Assembly (NCBI RefSeq): GCF_040151475.1
Contig: NZ_JBDKWG010000113.1
Coordinates: 8,624-72,623 of the forward strand
Length of the DNA: 64,000 nt
Source: CAXBNB01 sp040151475
GTDB lineage: Bacteria; Bacteroidota; Bacteroidia; Cytophagales; Cyclobacteriaceae
Direction of reading: 5' to 3'
The notes under the pieces are model-generated. The model was not told the DNA's origin. It was given only the letters and a program-made list of their open reading frames with translations, and did no database searches. The position numbers and the translations under genes are program-made. Shown one piece after another: positions 1-7,683 of the stretch (positions are counted from its first letter, which is position 1; each line of letters opens with the position of its first letter).

Positions 1-3000
1 GTTTTATAAAATCAGATCTCAACTTCAAATTGGAAGAAGGAAAAAAAGCCCAATATTCTGGTAATTTGATTTTAAGAGATTTCGATCTGGGGCAGGTATT
101 CAATAACGAAAAGCTACTTCAAAAAATATACTTCAACGGCAATATCAAAGGCAAAGGGCTGGATATAAAAAGTGCCGTTTTACACCTCAATGCTAAAATA
201 GACTCCATAGGTGTCATGGGCTATAAATATTCCAATATATACGCTAACGGAGACCTTGCCAACGGATACTTTGAAGGAATCCTACAAACTAAAGATCCCA
301 ACCTTGTCTTTGATGGTCAGGTAAACATCGATATCCGCAATCATCGGGATAAAATCAATATCAGTGCCTGTTTGGATGCACTCAACCTACAACCATTAGG
401 CTTCTCAGAGAGAAATATTTTTATTTCATCTCGTATAGAAGTGGATATAAAAGAATTTCATATTGACAGTCTCAAAGGATACATTAATTTAAAAAATCCG
501 AAACTAATAATAGATTCAGACAAACTAGAATTAGACTCTGTGAAATTCTTGTCATTTTTGGTAGGAGACGAACGGACTGTTTCTTTGGAAACCGATGGGC
601 TCAGCGCAGAAGCAAAAGGAAATTTCAAAAACAGCACTGTCTTAAATGAATTTAATAATTTATATAAAGAGCTGTGGCTTAATATACGAAATAATCAAGA
701 CAGTATAGACTTATATTACAGTCAAAAGGAAGTTGAAATTGAAACTTTTGAAGTTGCTCTGAAAATAAACTTAAGAGATGCCAACAAATTCGTTCAACCA
801 TTTTACCCTAATATTCAATTATCAAAGGGAATAATTTTAGAAGGAAAGTTTGTTTCAGATAAAACATCAATATTAAGCCTTAATACCAACTTAGACAGCT
901 TAATAATTAACAGCAACCTATTTCTTCAAAATCAATTGGATATCTCCATTTCCAAGAAAAACTCTTACAGAAACACTCTTTCTTCCTTTTTCCTTTCTTC
1001 CAAAGAGCAAAATTGGAATGGAAACTCACGCACTGATAATATTTATTTAGAATCTATATGGTCAAACAACCATGTCGATTTAGAATTCAATTTAGATCAA
1101 AAAGAAATAAAAAACACATTAAACTTAAGGGCTACAATTGACTTTTCACAAGATTCAATAAATTTTCATTTTTTGGAATCAGACATACAGGCTCTGGGAA
1201 AGTATTGGAAATTTGACAGCACAAATCAAATCACTTACATCAATGACAAGCTTGATTTCAATAATGTAAAACTTATTCAAGGCATCCAATCACTCGCACT
1301 GAATGGCACTCTATCAGACAATGCCAGTGATCAACTGCATTTTGATATCCGGGAGTTTAACGTAAGTAGTCTAAATTCCCTCCTTCCGATGCAAATAAGT
1401 GGAGTAGTGGACGGTAACATAGATATTAACAAACTGGAAAATGACGTATTGATAGAAAGTAACCTTAGAGCCAAATCTTTCTATATCGAAGATTTTCTTG
1501 TAGGAGACATTGATTGTTTTTCGGATTGGGAAAACAATAGAGACCGTCTGGGCATGGATTTTACAGTAAACCGTGCCAATAAAAGAATTATTGATGTAAA
1601 TGGATATTTTTATCCTAAAAAAGACAACAATCAATTAGAAATGTCTGCTGTCTTTGATAGTGCCAATCTTAATGTCATTCAACCTTTCGTCAAAGACCAA
1701 TTTAGCAATTTAAGTGGTTTTGCATCTGGAAAATTTAGCATTTCCGGAAACCCATCCTCTCCCATTCTAGACAGTAAAGATGCATCAGGAAAAATCACAA
1801 AAGGAACAATCAAAATCAATTACACCAATACCAATTACTCATTCTCAGGAGGCATCTTATTCAGAGAAAACCAAATCGGAGTAGAAAATCTGGTACTGGT
1901 AGATGCTCTCAACAATAAAGCCACCTTTAACGGGGGTATTTTTCATGATAGCTTTCAACATTTCGTACTTGATATTTCAGGAAAGTATGAAAACTTCAAG
2001 CTGTTAAATACGGGTTCTAAAGATAACAAACTCTATTATGGTTCGGCCAATGCTACCGGAGACATCAGTATCTTGGGAGCAATAAACAACCTACAAATAG
2101 ATGCCAGAGCAAAAACCACTAAAGGAACAAGAATCTCTATACCTATTGGTGAATTATCCGAGTATAACGTAGAGCAAAAAGATTATATAACGTTTGTTGA
2201 CCTTAAAGATCCGGAACATCAAAAAAGAATGGCTGAGATTGCAAAAGAAGAAATCGACCTAAAAGGTTTAAAGCTTGATTTTGATATAGAATTGACCAAT
2301 GATGCCTACACAGAATTAATATTCGATGTGAAAGCTGGAGATATCATCAGAGGAAGAGGAAATGGAAATATTAAACTCCAGATAGACCCTTATGGAGATT
2401 TTAACATGTTTGGAGATTTACAAATAGAATCTGGTGGATACAATTTCACTCTTTACAATATCATCAACAAAGAATTTGATATTCAAAAAGGCAGTAGCAT
2501 ATCCTGGTATGGTGATCCGTATGGAGCAAAAATGAACATTAATGCGAGATACCGCCAGCTCGCTTCACTAGCACCTATACTTACTGGTGTCAATGCAGAC
2601 AATTCCCCGGATTTAAGAACAAAGTACCCCTCTATCGTTGATCTCTATCTAAAAGGAAATTTACTTTCTCCCGAAATAAGTTTTGATATCAATATTGAGG
2701 ATTATCCTGATAATGTTAACCTTAACACAGGAGGAAGCATCCCTTTGGATGCACAGATCAGTGCTTTTAAAAACAGGTTAGCAGCAAATGAACAAGAGAT
2801 GAAACGTCAGGTTTTTAGTCTGGTCATATTGAGAAAATTTTCTCCTGAAAACAGTTTCCAGGTTAATGGATCACAAACTTTCGGCAACAGTCTTAGTGAA
2901 TTTGTATCCAACCAATTGAGTTATTGGGCTACTCAGGTAGATGAAAATCTGGAAGTAGATGTAAATCTTCCTGTCTTAAGTGATGAGGCCTTCAACACAT

Positions 3001-3392
3001 TTCAGTTACGATTGTCATACTCATTTTTAGACGGTAGATTAAAGGTAACCAGAGGTGGTGGTTTCGCCAACAATAACAGCAATAGCAATTCTGACCTTTC
3101 TTCCATCATTGGTGATTGGACAGTGGAGTATTTACTAACACCAGACGGCAGATTCAGAGCAAAAATGTATAGTCGCTCCAACATAAACACTGCTGCACGA
3201 GAACTGGGGGAAAATAGCACAGAGACAGGATTTAGCCTTCAATTTGTCAGAAGTTTTGATCAACTCAAAAACATTTTAATTGATTCCCGAGAAAAGAATC
3301 AGAAAAATAATGAAACCAGTGATTCAACATTAAATAAGGTTCAGGGGGTTCGTAAAGAGGAAGAGGAAAACTCAGTTTCAAAAAGTAAATAA
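1..3392 (+). CDS. tamB: TamB-like translocation/assembly protein, 3' part only
   Basis: The frame is open to the left window edge, so the gene starts outside; about 1,129 codons are visible and the TTG at 30 is only an internal codon. The visible chain is the long, repetitive, polar beta-rich part of an AsmA/TamB-type protein followed by the C-terminal TamB (DUF490) domain, roughly the last 400 residues, with the typical run 'GDIIRGRGNGNIKLQ' and 'GGYNFTLYNIINKEF'. TamB is an inner-membrane-anchored periplasmic bridge that moves lipid or helps insert outer-membrane proteins. The last about 30 residues are a polar, Lys/Glu-rich tail. No tamA/BamA gene is in view; it may lie upstream. The family call is firm, the exact cargo unknown. 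Confidence 0.9.
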   Translation, partial: FIKSDLNFKLEEGKKAQYSGNLILRDFDLGQVFNNEKLLQKIYFNGNIKGKGLDIKSAVLHLNAKIDSIGVMGYKYSNIYANGDLANGYFEGILQTKDPNLVFDGQVNIDIRNHRDKINISACLDALNLQPLGFSERNIFISSRIEVDIKEFHIDSLKGYINLKNPKLIIDSDKLELDSVKFLSFLVGDERTVSLETDGLSAEAKGNFKNSTVLNEFNNLYKELWLNIRNNQDSIDLYYSQKEVEIETFEVALKINLRDANKFVQPFYPNIQLSKGIILEGKFVSDKTSILSLNTNLDSLIINSNLFLQNQLDISISKKNSYRNTLSSFFLSSKEQNWNGNSRTDNIYLESIWSNNHVDLEFNLDQKEIKNTLNLRATIDFSQDSINFHFLESDIQALGKYWKFDSTNQITYINDKLDFNNVKLIQGIQSLALNGTLSDNASDQLHFDIREFNVSSLNSLLPMQISGVVDGNIDINKLENDVLIESNLRAKSFYIEDFLVGDIDCFSDWENNRDRLGMDFTVNRANKRIIDVNGYFYPKKDNNQLEMSAVFDSANLNVIQPFVKDQFSNLSGFASGKFSISGNPSSPILDSKDASGKITKGTIKINYTNTNYSFSGGILFRENQIGVENLVLVDALNNKATFNGGIFHDSFQHFVLDISGKYENFKLLNTGSKDNKLYYGSANATGDISILGAINNLQIDARAKTTKGTRISIPIGELSEYNVEQKDYITFVDLKDPEHQKRMAEIAKEEIDLKGLKLDFDIELTNDAYTELIFDVKAGDIIRGRGNGNIKLQIDPYGDFNMFGDLQIESGGYNFTLYNIINKEFDIQKGSSISWYGDPYGAKMNINARYRQLASLAPILTGVNADNSPDLRTKYPSIVDLYLKGNLLSPEISFDINIEDYPDNVNLNTGGSIPLDAQISAFKNRLAANEQEMKRQVFSLVILRKFSPENSFQVNGSQTFGNSLSEFVSNQLSYWATQVDENLEVDVNLPVLSDEAFNTFQLRLSYSFLDGRLKVTRGGGFANNNSNSNSDLSSIIGDWTVEYLLTPDGRFRAKMYSRSNINTAARELGENSTETGFSLQFVRSFDQLKNILIDSREKNQKNNETSDSTLNKVQGVRKEEEENSVSKSK

Positions 3393-3475
3393 AGATTTGC
3401 TTACAATAAATTTTCTGATAGTTTATTATTATGTATTTTTATGTAATTGATTTGTCCACCTTTTAATTCAAAAAA

Positions 3476-3862
3476 ATGCATCTAAATGAATTTATGAAGT
3501 CATATGCTGAGGAGATTAAAGGAAACTACTCTGAATACGATGACGAAAGATCTGTAATTATCGTTCCCTTACAAGATGAGCGGTTTCAAGCTGTCATTGC
3601 AGAAATTACAGAAAAGGAGCAAAGGATAAACATTTCCTCCAAAGTATGCGACTCGGAAGAAAACCTCGATATAAGAGAATTGTTGATAGAAAATCATAAA
3701 TATCCTTATTGCAAGTTCTCATTGTCTAATGGGTTTCTAAAAGTAGAATCAGTATTCAATACCAAAATTTTCAATGAAGAGTTGTTAAAAAAAGTGATAC
3801 TGGATGTAGCAAATCTTGCCGACCAATGGGAGTTCAAAATAACAGGAAAAGACATTTTCTAA
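3476..3862 (+). CDS. Hypothetical protein, 128 aa
   Basis: A small acidic soluble protein with no signal peptide and no membrane segment. It has an alternating alpha/beta look (residues 20-60 contain two strands rich in Val/Ile, and the C-terminus is a helix ending in 'ITGKDIF'), somewhat like YbjN or type III chaperone-like folds, but I cannot assign a family. It lies between tamB and the RNase P RNA gene on the same strand, 83 bp after tamB. The ATG at 3476 follows an A-rich stretch, as is common in Bacteroidota, which rarely use strong Shine-Dalgarno sites. A second Met at residue 7 is an alternative start. Confidence 0.6.
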   Translation: MHLNEFMKSYAEEIKGNYSEYDDERSVIIVPLQDERFQAVIAEITEKEQRINISSKVCDSEENLDIRELLIENHKYPYCKFSLSNGFLKVESVFNTKIFNEELLKKVILDVANLADQWEFKITGKDIF

Positions 3863-3923
3863 CGTATTCTCAAAAATCTTCCTTTATAAATTCATAAAGC
3901 TCAGTCTATTCATTCTTAATTAT

Positions 3924-3931
3924 TAAATTTG
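3924..3931 (+). promoter_or_regulatory. -7 promoter element of rnpB (TAAATTTG)
   Basis: The octamer fits the Bacteroidota -7 consensus TANNTTTG and ends 5-6 bases before the predicted 5' end of the RNase P RNA at about 3936, the expected distance to a start site. No clear -33 TTG is seen 19-21 bases upstream. Confidence 0.6.
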
Positions 3932-3935
3932 TGCT

Positions 3936-4313
3936 TAACAGACCGCCTTATCGCTCCATATCATGGAGAGGAAAGTCCGGGCAGCATAGGGTATCGTACT
4001 TCCTAACAGGAAGGTGTTCTTTTAACAGAGCACAGAAAGTGCAACAGAAAATATACCGCTTCTTCTGATTCGTCAGAAATGGAGTAAGGGTGAAATGGTG
4101 GAGTAAGAGCCCACCGCATTTTGAGTGATTAAAATGGCAGTGTAAACCTTACGAGCTGAAAGATCAAATAAATCCTGTTCAAAACGACCCGTTTTATCTC
4201 AACTTGTTGAGAAGCAGGAAGGGTAGATTGATAGACTTTGTCAGCAATGGCAAAGCCAGATAAATGATAAGGATCCATTTATGGATACAGAACCCGGCTT
4301 ATAGGTCTGTTTT
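3936..4313 (+). ncRNA. rnpB: RNase P RNA (bacterial type A)
   Basis: This is the catalytic RNA that trims the 5' leader of pre-tRNAs. The 5' end 'AACAGACC' (3937-3944) pairs with 'GGTCTGTT' (4304-4311) to form helix P1. Conserved blocks appear in the right order: 'GAGGAAAGTCCGGGC' near 3965 (P4/CR-I), 'GGGTGAAATGGTGGAGTAAG' near 4089, 'AGAGCCCACCGC' near 4107, 'GTAAACC' near 4142, 'GAGCTGAAAGATCAAATAA' near 4153 and 'ACAGAACCCGGCTTA' near 4287 (P4 partner/CR-V). The length of about 378 nt fits type A RNAs. Exact ends are good to a few bases. The response regulator gene begins 48 bp downstream. Confidence 0.95.
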
Positions 4314-4361
4314 AAAAACAAATGGCATAGACATTCATCTATTAAAACACAAACAACTATT

Positions 4362-5522
4362 ATGGCGAAGAAGATATTGATCATTGATGACGAAATAAGC
4401 ATTAGAAACACTCTCCGCGATATCCTTGAATATGAGAAATACGACATTGAAGAAGCCGAAAATGGAAAATTAGGGCTTGAGATGATTCTTCAAAATGACT
4501 ATGATATTGTCCTTTGCGATATTAAAATGCCTGAAATGGACGGAATGGAGGTTCTGGAAAAAGCTCAGGAATCCGGCACAAATGCTCAATTCATAATGAT
4601 TTCAGCGCATGGTAACATTGAAACTGCAGTTGAAGCTACCAAAATAGGAGCATTTGATTTTGTTCAAAAACCCCCGGATCTTAACCGATTGCTCTTAACT
4701 ATTCGCAATGCGAGTGAAAAATCAAATCTGGTAACTGAAACAAAAATACTCAAGCGGAAAGTGTCCAAATCGATGGAAATCGTGGGAGAATCAGAAGGGA
4801 TACTTGAAGTCAAAGAGATGATTGAAAAAGTAGCTCCAACAGAAGCCAGAGTCTTTATCTTCGGAGCTAATGGTACTGGAAAAGAACTTGTTGCCAACGC
4901 CATACACAAGCTAAGTAACCGATCCAAAATGCCGCTAATAGAAGTAAATTGCGCTGCTATTCCATCCGAATTGATTGAAAGTGAGTTATTTGGCCATGAA
5001 AAAGGATCCTTTACTTCAGCTATAAAAAGGAGAATCGGAAAATTTGAACAGGCTGATGGTGGTACATTATTCTTAGATGAAGTAGGCGATATGAGCTTAT
5101 CAGCTCAGGCCAAAGTTCTCAGAGCTCTACAAGAAAACAAAATCACCAGAGTAGGTGGAGATAAAGAAATTAGTGTTAATGTCAGAGTAATCGCAGCAAC
5201 AAACAAAAACCTTAAAGAAGAAATTGCCAACAATAATTTCAGAGAGGATCTTTACCACAGGCTTAGTGTAATCGTCATTAATGTTCCAACTTTAAAAGAA
5301 AGAAAAGAAGATATTCCACTTTTAGTTGATAAATTTCTTGCCGACATAGCAGAAAGCTACGGAATCATGCCTAAAAAAATTGATCCAGAAGCTCTAAGTT
5401 TACTTCAAAATGGAAATTGGAGTGGTAATATTAGAGAATTGCGTAACGTATTGGAGCGACTTATAATAATGAGCGATAAAACCATCTCAGAAGCGCATGT
5501 TAAAAAGTATGCGGATATATAA
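4362..5522 (+). CDS. Sigma-54-type response regulator without DNA-binding domain
   Basis: 386 residues. An N-terminal receiver domain (about 1-120; acidic pocket D9/D10, phospho-acceptor D53, K103) is followed by a sigma-54-activator AAA+ domain (about 138-365): Walker A 'GANGTGKE' 168-175, Walker B 'GGTLFLDE' 233-240, arginine region 'FREDLYHR' 293-300, 'GNIREL' 355-360. The protein stops about 25 residues after the AAA+ domain, so the Fis-type HTH that completes a usual 440-480 residue NtrC protein is absent. The sigma-54-contacting GAFTGA loop reads 'GSFTSA' (215-220). I recall similar HTH-less proteins in Bacteroidota. It probably activates sigma-54 RNA polymerase from solution. No histidine kinase is adjacent. 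No terminator is seen between rnpB and this gene. Confidence 0.9.
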   Translation: MAKKILIIDDEISIRNTLRDILEYEKYDIEEAENGKLGLEMILQNDYDIVLCDIKMPEMDGMEVLEKAQESGTNAQFIMISAHGNIETAVEATKIGAFDFVQKPPDLNRLLLTIRNASEKSNLVTETKILKRKVSKSMEIVGESEGILEVKEMIEKVAPTEARVFIFGANGTGKELVANAIHKLSNRSKMPLIEVNCAAIPSELIESELFGHEKGSFTSAIKRRIGKFEQADGGTLFLDEVGDMSLSAQAKVLRALQENKITRVGGDKEISVNVRVIAATNKNLKEEIANNNFREDLYHRLSVIVINVPTLKERKEDIPLLVDKFLADIAESYGIMPKKIDPEALSLLQNGNWSGNIRELRNVLERLIIMSDKTISEAHVKKYADI

Positions 5523-5542
5523 CTACATCCACATATCCTGAT

Positions 5543-5659
5543 TTATTTTGACAAGTTCACACTCTTCACATCATTCTGTGCGTAAGTAGGACAAGTTCTT
5601 TGAGTACAAGCAGTTGCTGCTAAAACAACAAAAGCTAAGATTAAGGCTTTTAATTTCAT
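5543..5659 (-). CDS. Small lipoprotein, 38 aa
   Basis: A 38-codon frame read directly from the sequence. It has the plan of a tiny lipoprotein: a basic start 'MKLK', a hydrophobic stretch 'ALILAFVVLAAT', then Cys18 as candidate lipidated residue in 'ATAC', followed by 'TQRTCPTYAQN' and a polar tail. The -3 residue of the lipobox is Ala rather than Leu, so lipidation is plausible but not certain. A second Cys lies at residue 23 in 'CPTYA'. I recall short Bacteroidota proteins with a similar Cys-Pro-Thr-Tyr core, function unknown. It is transcribed convergently with the response regulator, 20 bp from its stop codon. Confidence 0.6.
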   Translation of the reverse strand: MKLKALILAFVVLAATACTQRTCPTYAQNDVKSVNLSK

Positions 5660-5776
5660 AATAGTAGAGTTTAACACAATTTTACCTATCTAGGCTTAAA
5701 TATATATAAAATGACAATCAGTTCAAAAAAAAATAAATATAATACAATGTGCCAGGCCAATTATACAATAAAAGAT

Positions 5777-6769
5777 CTATGACACCAATAAATTACAACC
5801 TCTGATATCAGAGTTGTCAATTCTTCCCAAAACCTCAAATTTATTGTCATTATTTATCATTCCAATATCTTTTGTTTCAATAAATGAACAAGAATGAATA
5901 TTTGCCAAATCTATTACATTTATTCCTCCGATTTTACCCTTTTGTAAAAAATTAAACGGATCATTAATATCACGTATTATAACTCTCATCCATTTTGACA
6001 TTTCAAATTGACCTGCACCTTTAGAGTAAGCCTGGGACATCAACTCCGTCATACCATATTCTGAATGAATTGTTTCCACTCCAAACTTCTTTTTCAAATG
6101 AGCATGAAGTTCCTCTTTTGTCAATTCATCTCTTCTGCCCTTCATCCCCCCTGTTTCAATAATTATTAGATTAGGAAATTTCTTTTTTATATGTTCAGAA
6201 AAATCGAGAAGTGCAAAAGATACGCCGAACAACACAACATTTCCCTTGTCTTTTGATGCGTTTTCAATAGTAGTTAACAAATTTTCATAGTCATACAAAT
6301 AATATCCCGAAAATTCCGAATCACTATTTTCTATAAAGAAATCTATCATATCTACCAAACCGGAATCTCCCTGCTCCTGATAAGAAGGCAATAGGGCCAG
6401 GATCACAGTATCTTTTATCTCATCAACATACATCTTTTCATAAATATCCCTTGACACCAAATGGTAAAAATCAGTATCCTCCACAAGATGACAACTCCGT
6501 ACTGAAGAAGTAGTTCCACTACTCAAAAATTTCTTTTGCAACTTCCAATCCCCGGTCTTCACTTCAAAAGACTTGAAAAATTCGATTGGTAGAAATGGAA
6601 TTTCTTTAATTTCGTGAACATGATCTGGAGATATATTTAAATTTCTAATATAATCGCCGTAAACCAAATTGTTGTGGTATTGATAATTAAATATTTCCAG
6701 AGCAATATCTTCAAATGAATTTGAACCTTTGTTGAAAAGAGATTTTTTAAAATCATTTAAAGAATTCAC
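5777..6769 (-). CDS. LuxE-like acyl-protein synthetase
   Basis: 330 residues, close to the LuxE/acyl-protein synthetase family (PF04443), which activates a fatty or other carboxylic acid with ATP and passes the acyl group to a Cys. The adenylate-forming signatures are visible: 'SSGTTSSVRS' near residue 83 (phosphate loop), 'ETGGMKGRR' near 206 and 'SEYGMTELMSQAY' near 237. Cys325, five residues from the C-terminus, sits where LuxE carries its acyl-Cys. No luxC reductase or luciferase genes are near, so light production is not implied; a role in attaching acyl groups during surface polymer or lipid synthesis is inference. No signal peptide. It diverges from the lipoprotein gene at 6847. Confidence 0.8.
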   Translation of the reverse strand: MNSLNDFKKSLFNKGSNSFEDIALEIFNYQYHNNLVYGDYIRNLNISPDHVHEIKEIPFLPIEFFKSFEVKTGDWKLQKKFLSSGTTSSVRSCHLVEDTDFYHLVSRDIYEKMYVDEIKDTVILALLPSYQEQGDSGLVDMIDFFIENSDSEFSGYYLYDYENLLTTIENASKDKGNVVLFGVSFALLDFSEHIKKKFPNLIIIETGGMKGRRDELTKEELHAHLKKKFGVETIHSEYGMTELMSQAYSKGAGQFEMSKWMRVIIRDINDPFNFLQKGKIGGINVIDLANIHSCSFIETKDIGMINNDNKFEVLGRIDNSDIRGCNLLVS

Positions 6770-6826
6770 AGTGAAATTAGTTAAGGGTTTATTGTATAAT
6801 AATTGTATTATATTCGATTAAATTAG

Positions 6827-6834
6827 CAAATGTA
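6827..6834 (-). promoter_or_regulatory. Possible -7 element for the LuxE-like gene
   Basis: On the minus strand this reads TACATTTG, matching TANNTTTG, about 58 bp before the start codon at 6769. No TTG is found at the -33 distance, so support is partial. Confidence 0.35.
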
Positions 6835-6846
6835 ATTGGAATACGA

Positions 6847-7683
6847 ATGGTGTGTAAAGAATCCTGTGGAATTTATATTTTTTCTAAGTTGTCAAAACTG
6901 ATTTTAATCGTTTTTGGAGTTTTTTTATTCTCTTGTAATGCTCCTGATGACTTTCCTATTGAACCAAAAATAATAGGTTTTGATCAGGTAATATTCAAAG
7001 ACCTCACCGATGCTCCCGACTCTCTTATTATATATATTAAATTCGAAGACGGAGATGGAGATCTGGGACTTAATAGGGATGAAAATGATTACCCCTATCA
7101 GGATTTCGATTTTGTGATTGATGAAGATGGCAGAATAGTCACACTTAGTGCTACCGATGTGAAACCCCCATTTCACCAGTTTGCATTTGATTCCGGAGTG
7201 AGACCCACTGAAATCAGTAAAACCGACAACAGGCCTACCTTTAGTTGTGATGATTACGACATATTATTTATAAATGAAGAACGCAATGTATTTATCCCCA
7301 AAGGAGCTAATACCAATAACATTGACTTAAGCCAATTTCATGAAGACACCATTTATGTTGTAAAAAATGAAAATCGTAATAATATTTTCGTTGATTTTTA
7401 TAGAAAAAGAGGAAGTTCTTATGAATATATAGATTGGAAAAGAGCTTTTGACACCAATGGATGTGGCATAGATTTCAATGCAAGGTTTCCAATTTTTGAT
7501 ATTCAAAGCCTAAACTCTTCTCTGGAAGGTACAATAAAGTACGGTATGACATCCAGTGGATTTAACATATTACTCCGCACTGATACATTCAAACTGTCAG
7601 TAAAAATCAAAGACAGACAGCTTCACGACAGCAATGTCATAGAAACTGGTGATCTTACTTTGCAGGATTTGACAGAATTCTAA
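6847..7683 (+). CDS. Lipoprotein of unknown function, 278 aa
   Basis: The N-terminus has a basic/hydrophobic segment 'LSKLILIVFGVFLFSC' ending in a lipobox, Cys30 being the likely lipidated residue; the true start may be a few codons later than the ATG used here. The mature part is acidic and beta-rich with 'FEDGDGDLGL' (about 60-69), an Asp/Gly loop seen in many Bacteroidota surface lipoproteins and possibly calcium binding. No enzyme motif is visible. The stop codon TAA (7681-7683) overlaps the stop codon of the convergent dehydrogenase gene by three bases. Confidence 0.65.
   Translation: MVCKESCGIYIFSKLSKLILIVFGVFLFSCNAPDDFPIEPKIIGFDQVIFKDLTDAPDSLIIYIKFEDGDGDLGLNRDENDYPYQDFDFVIDEDGRIVTLSATDVKPPFHQFAFDSGVRPTEISKTDNRPTFSCDDYDILFINEERNVFIPKGANTNNIDLSQFHEDTIYVVKNENRNNIFVDFYRKRGSSYEYIDWKRAFDTNGCGIDFNARFPIFDIQSLNSSLEGTIKYGMTSSGFNILLRTDTFKLSVKIKDRQLHDSNVIETGDLTLQDLTEF

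Noticed and set aside
5777..6769. Part of a bioluminescence (lux) operon
   Set aside because: No luciferase, reductase or thioesterase genes lie nearby; only the LuxE-like protein is present.
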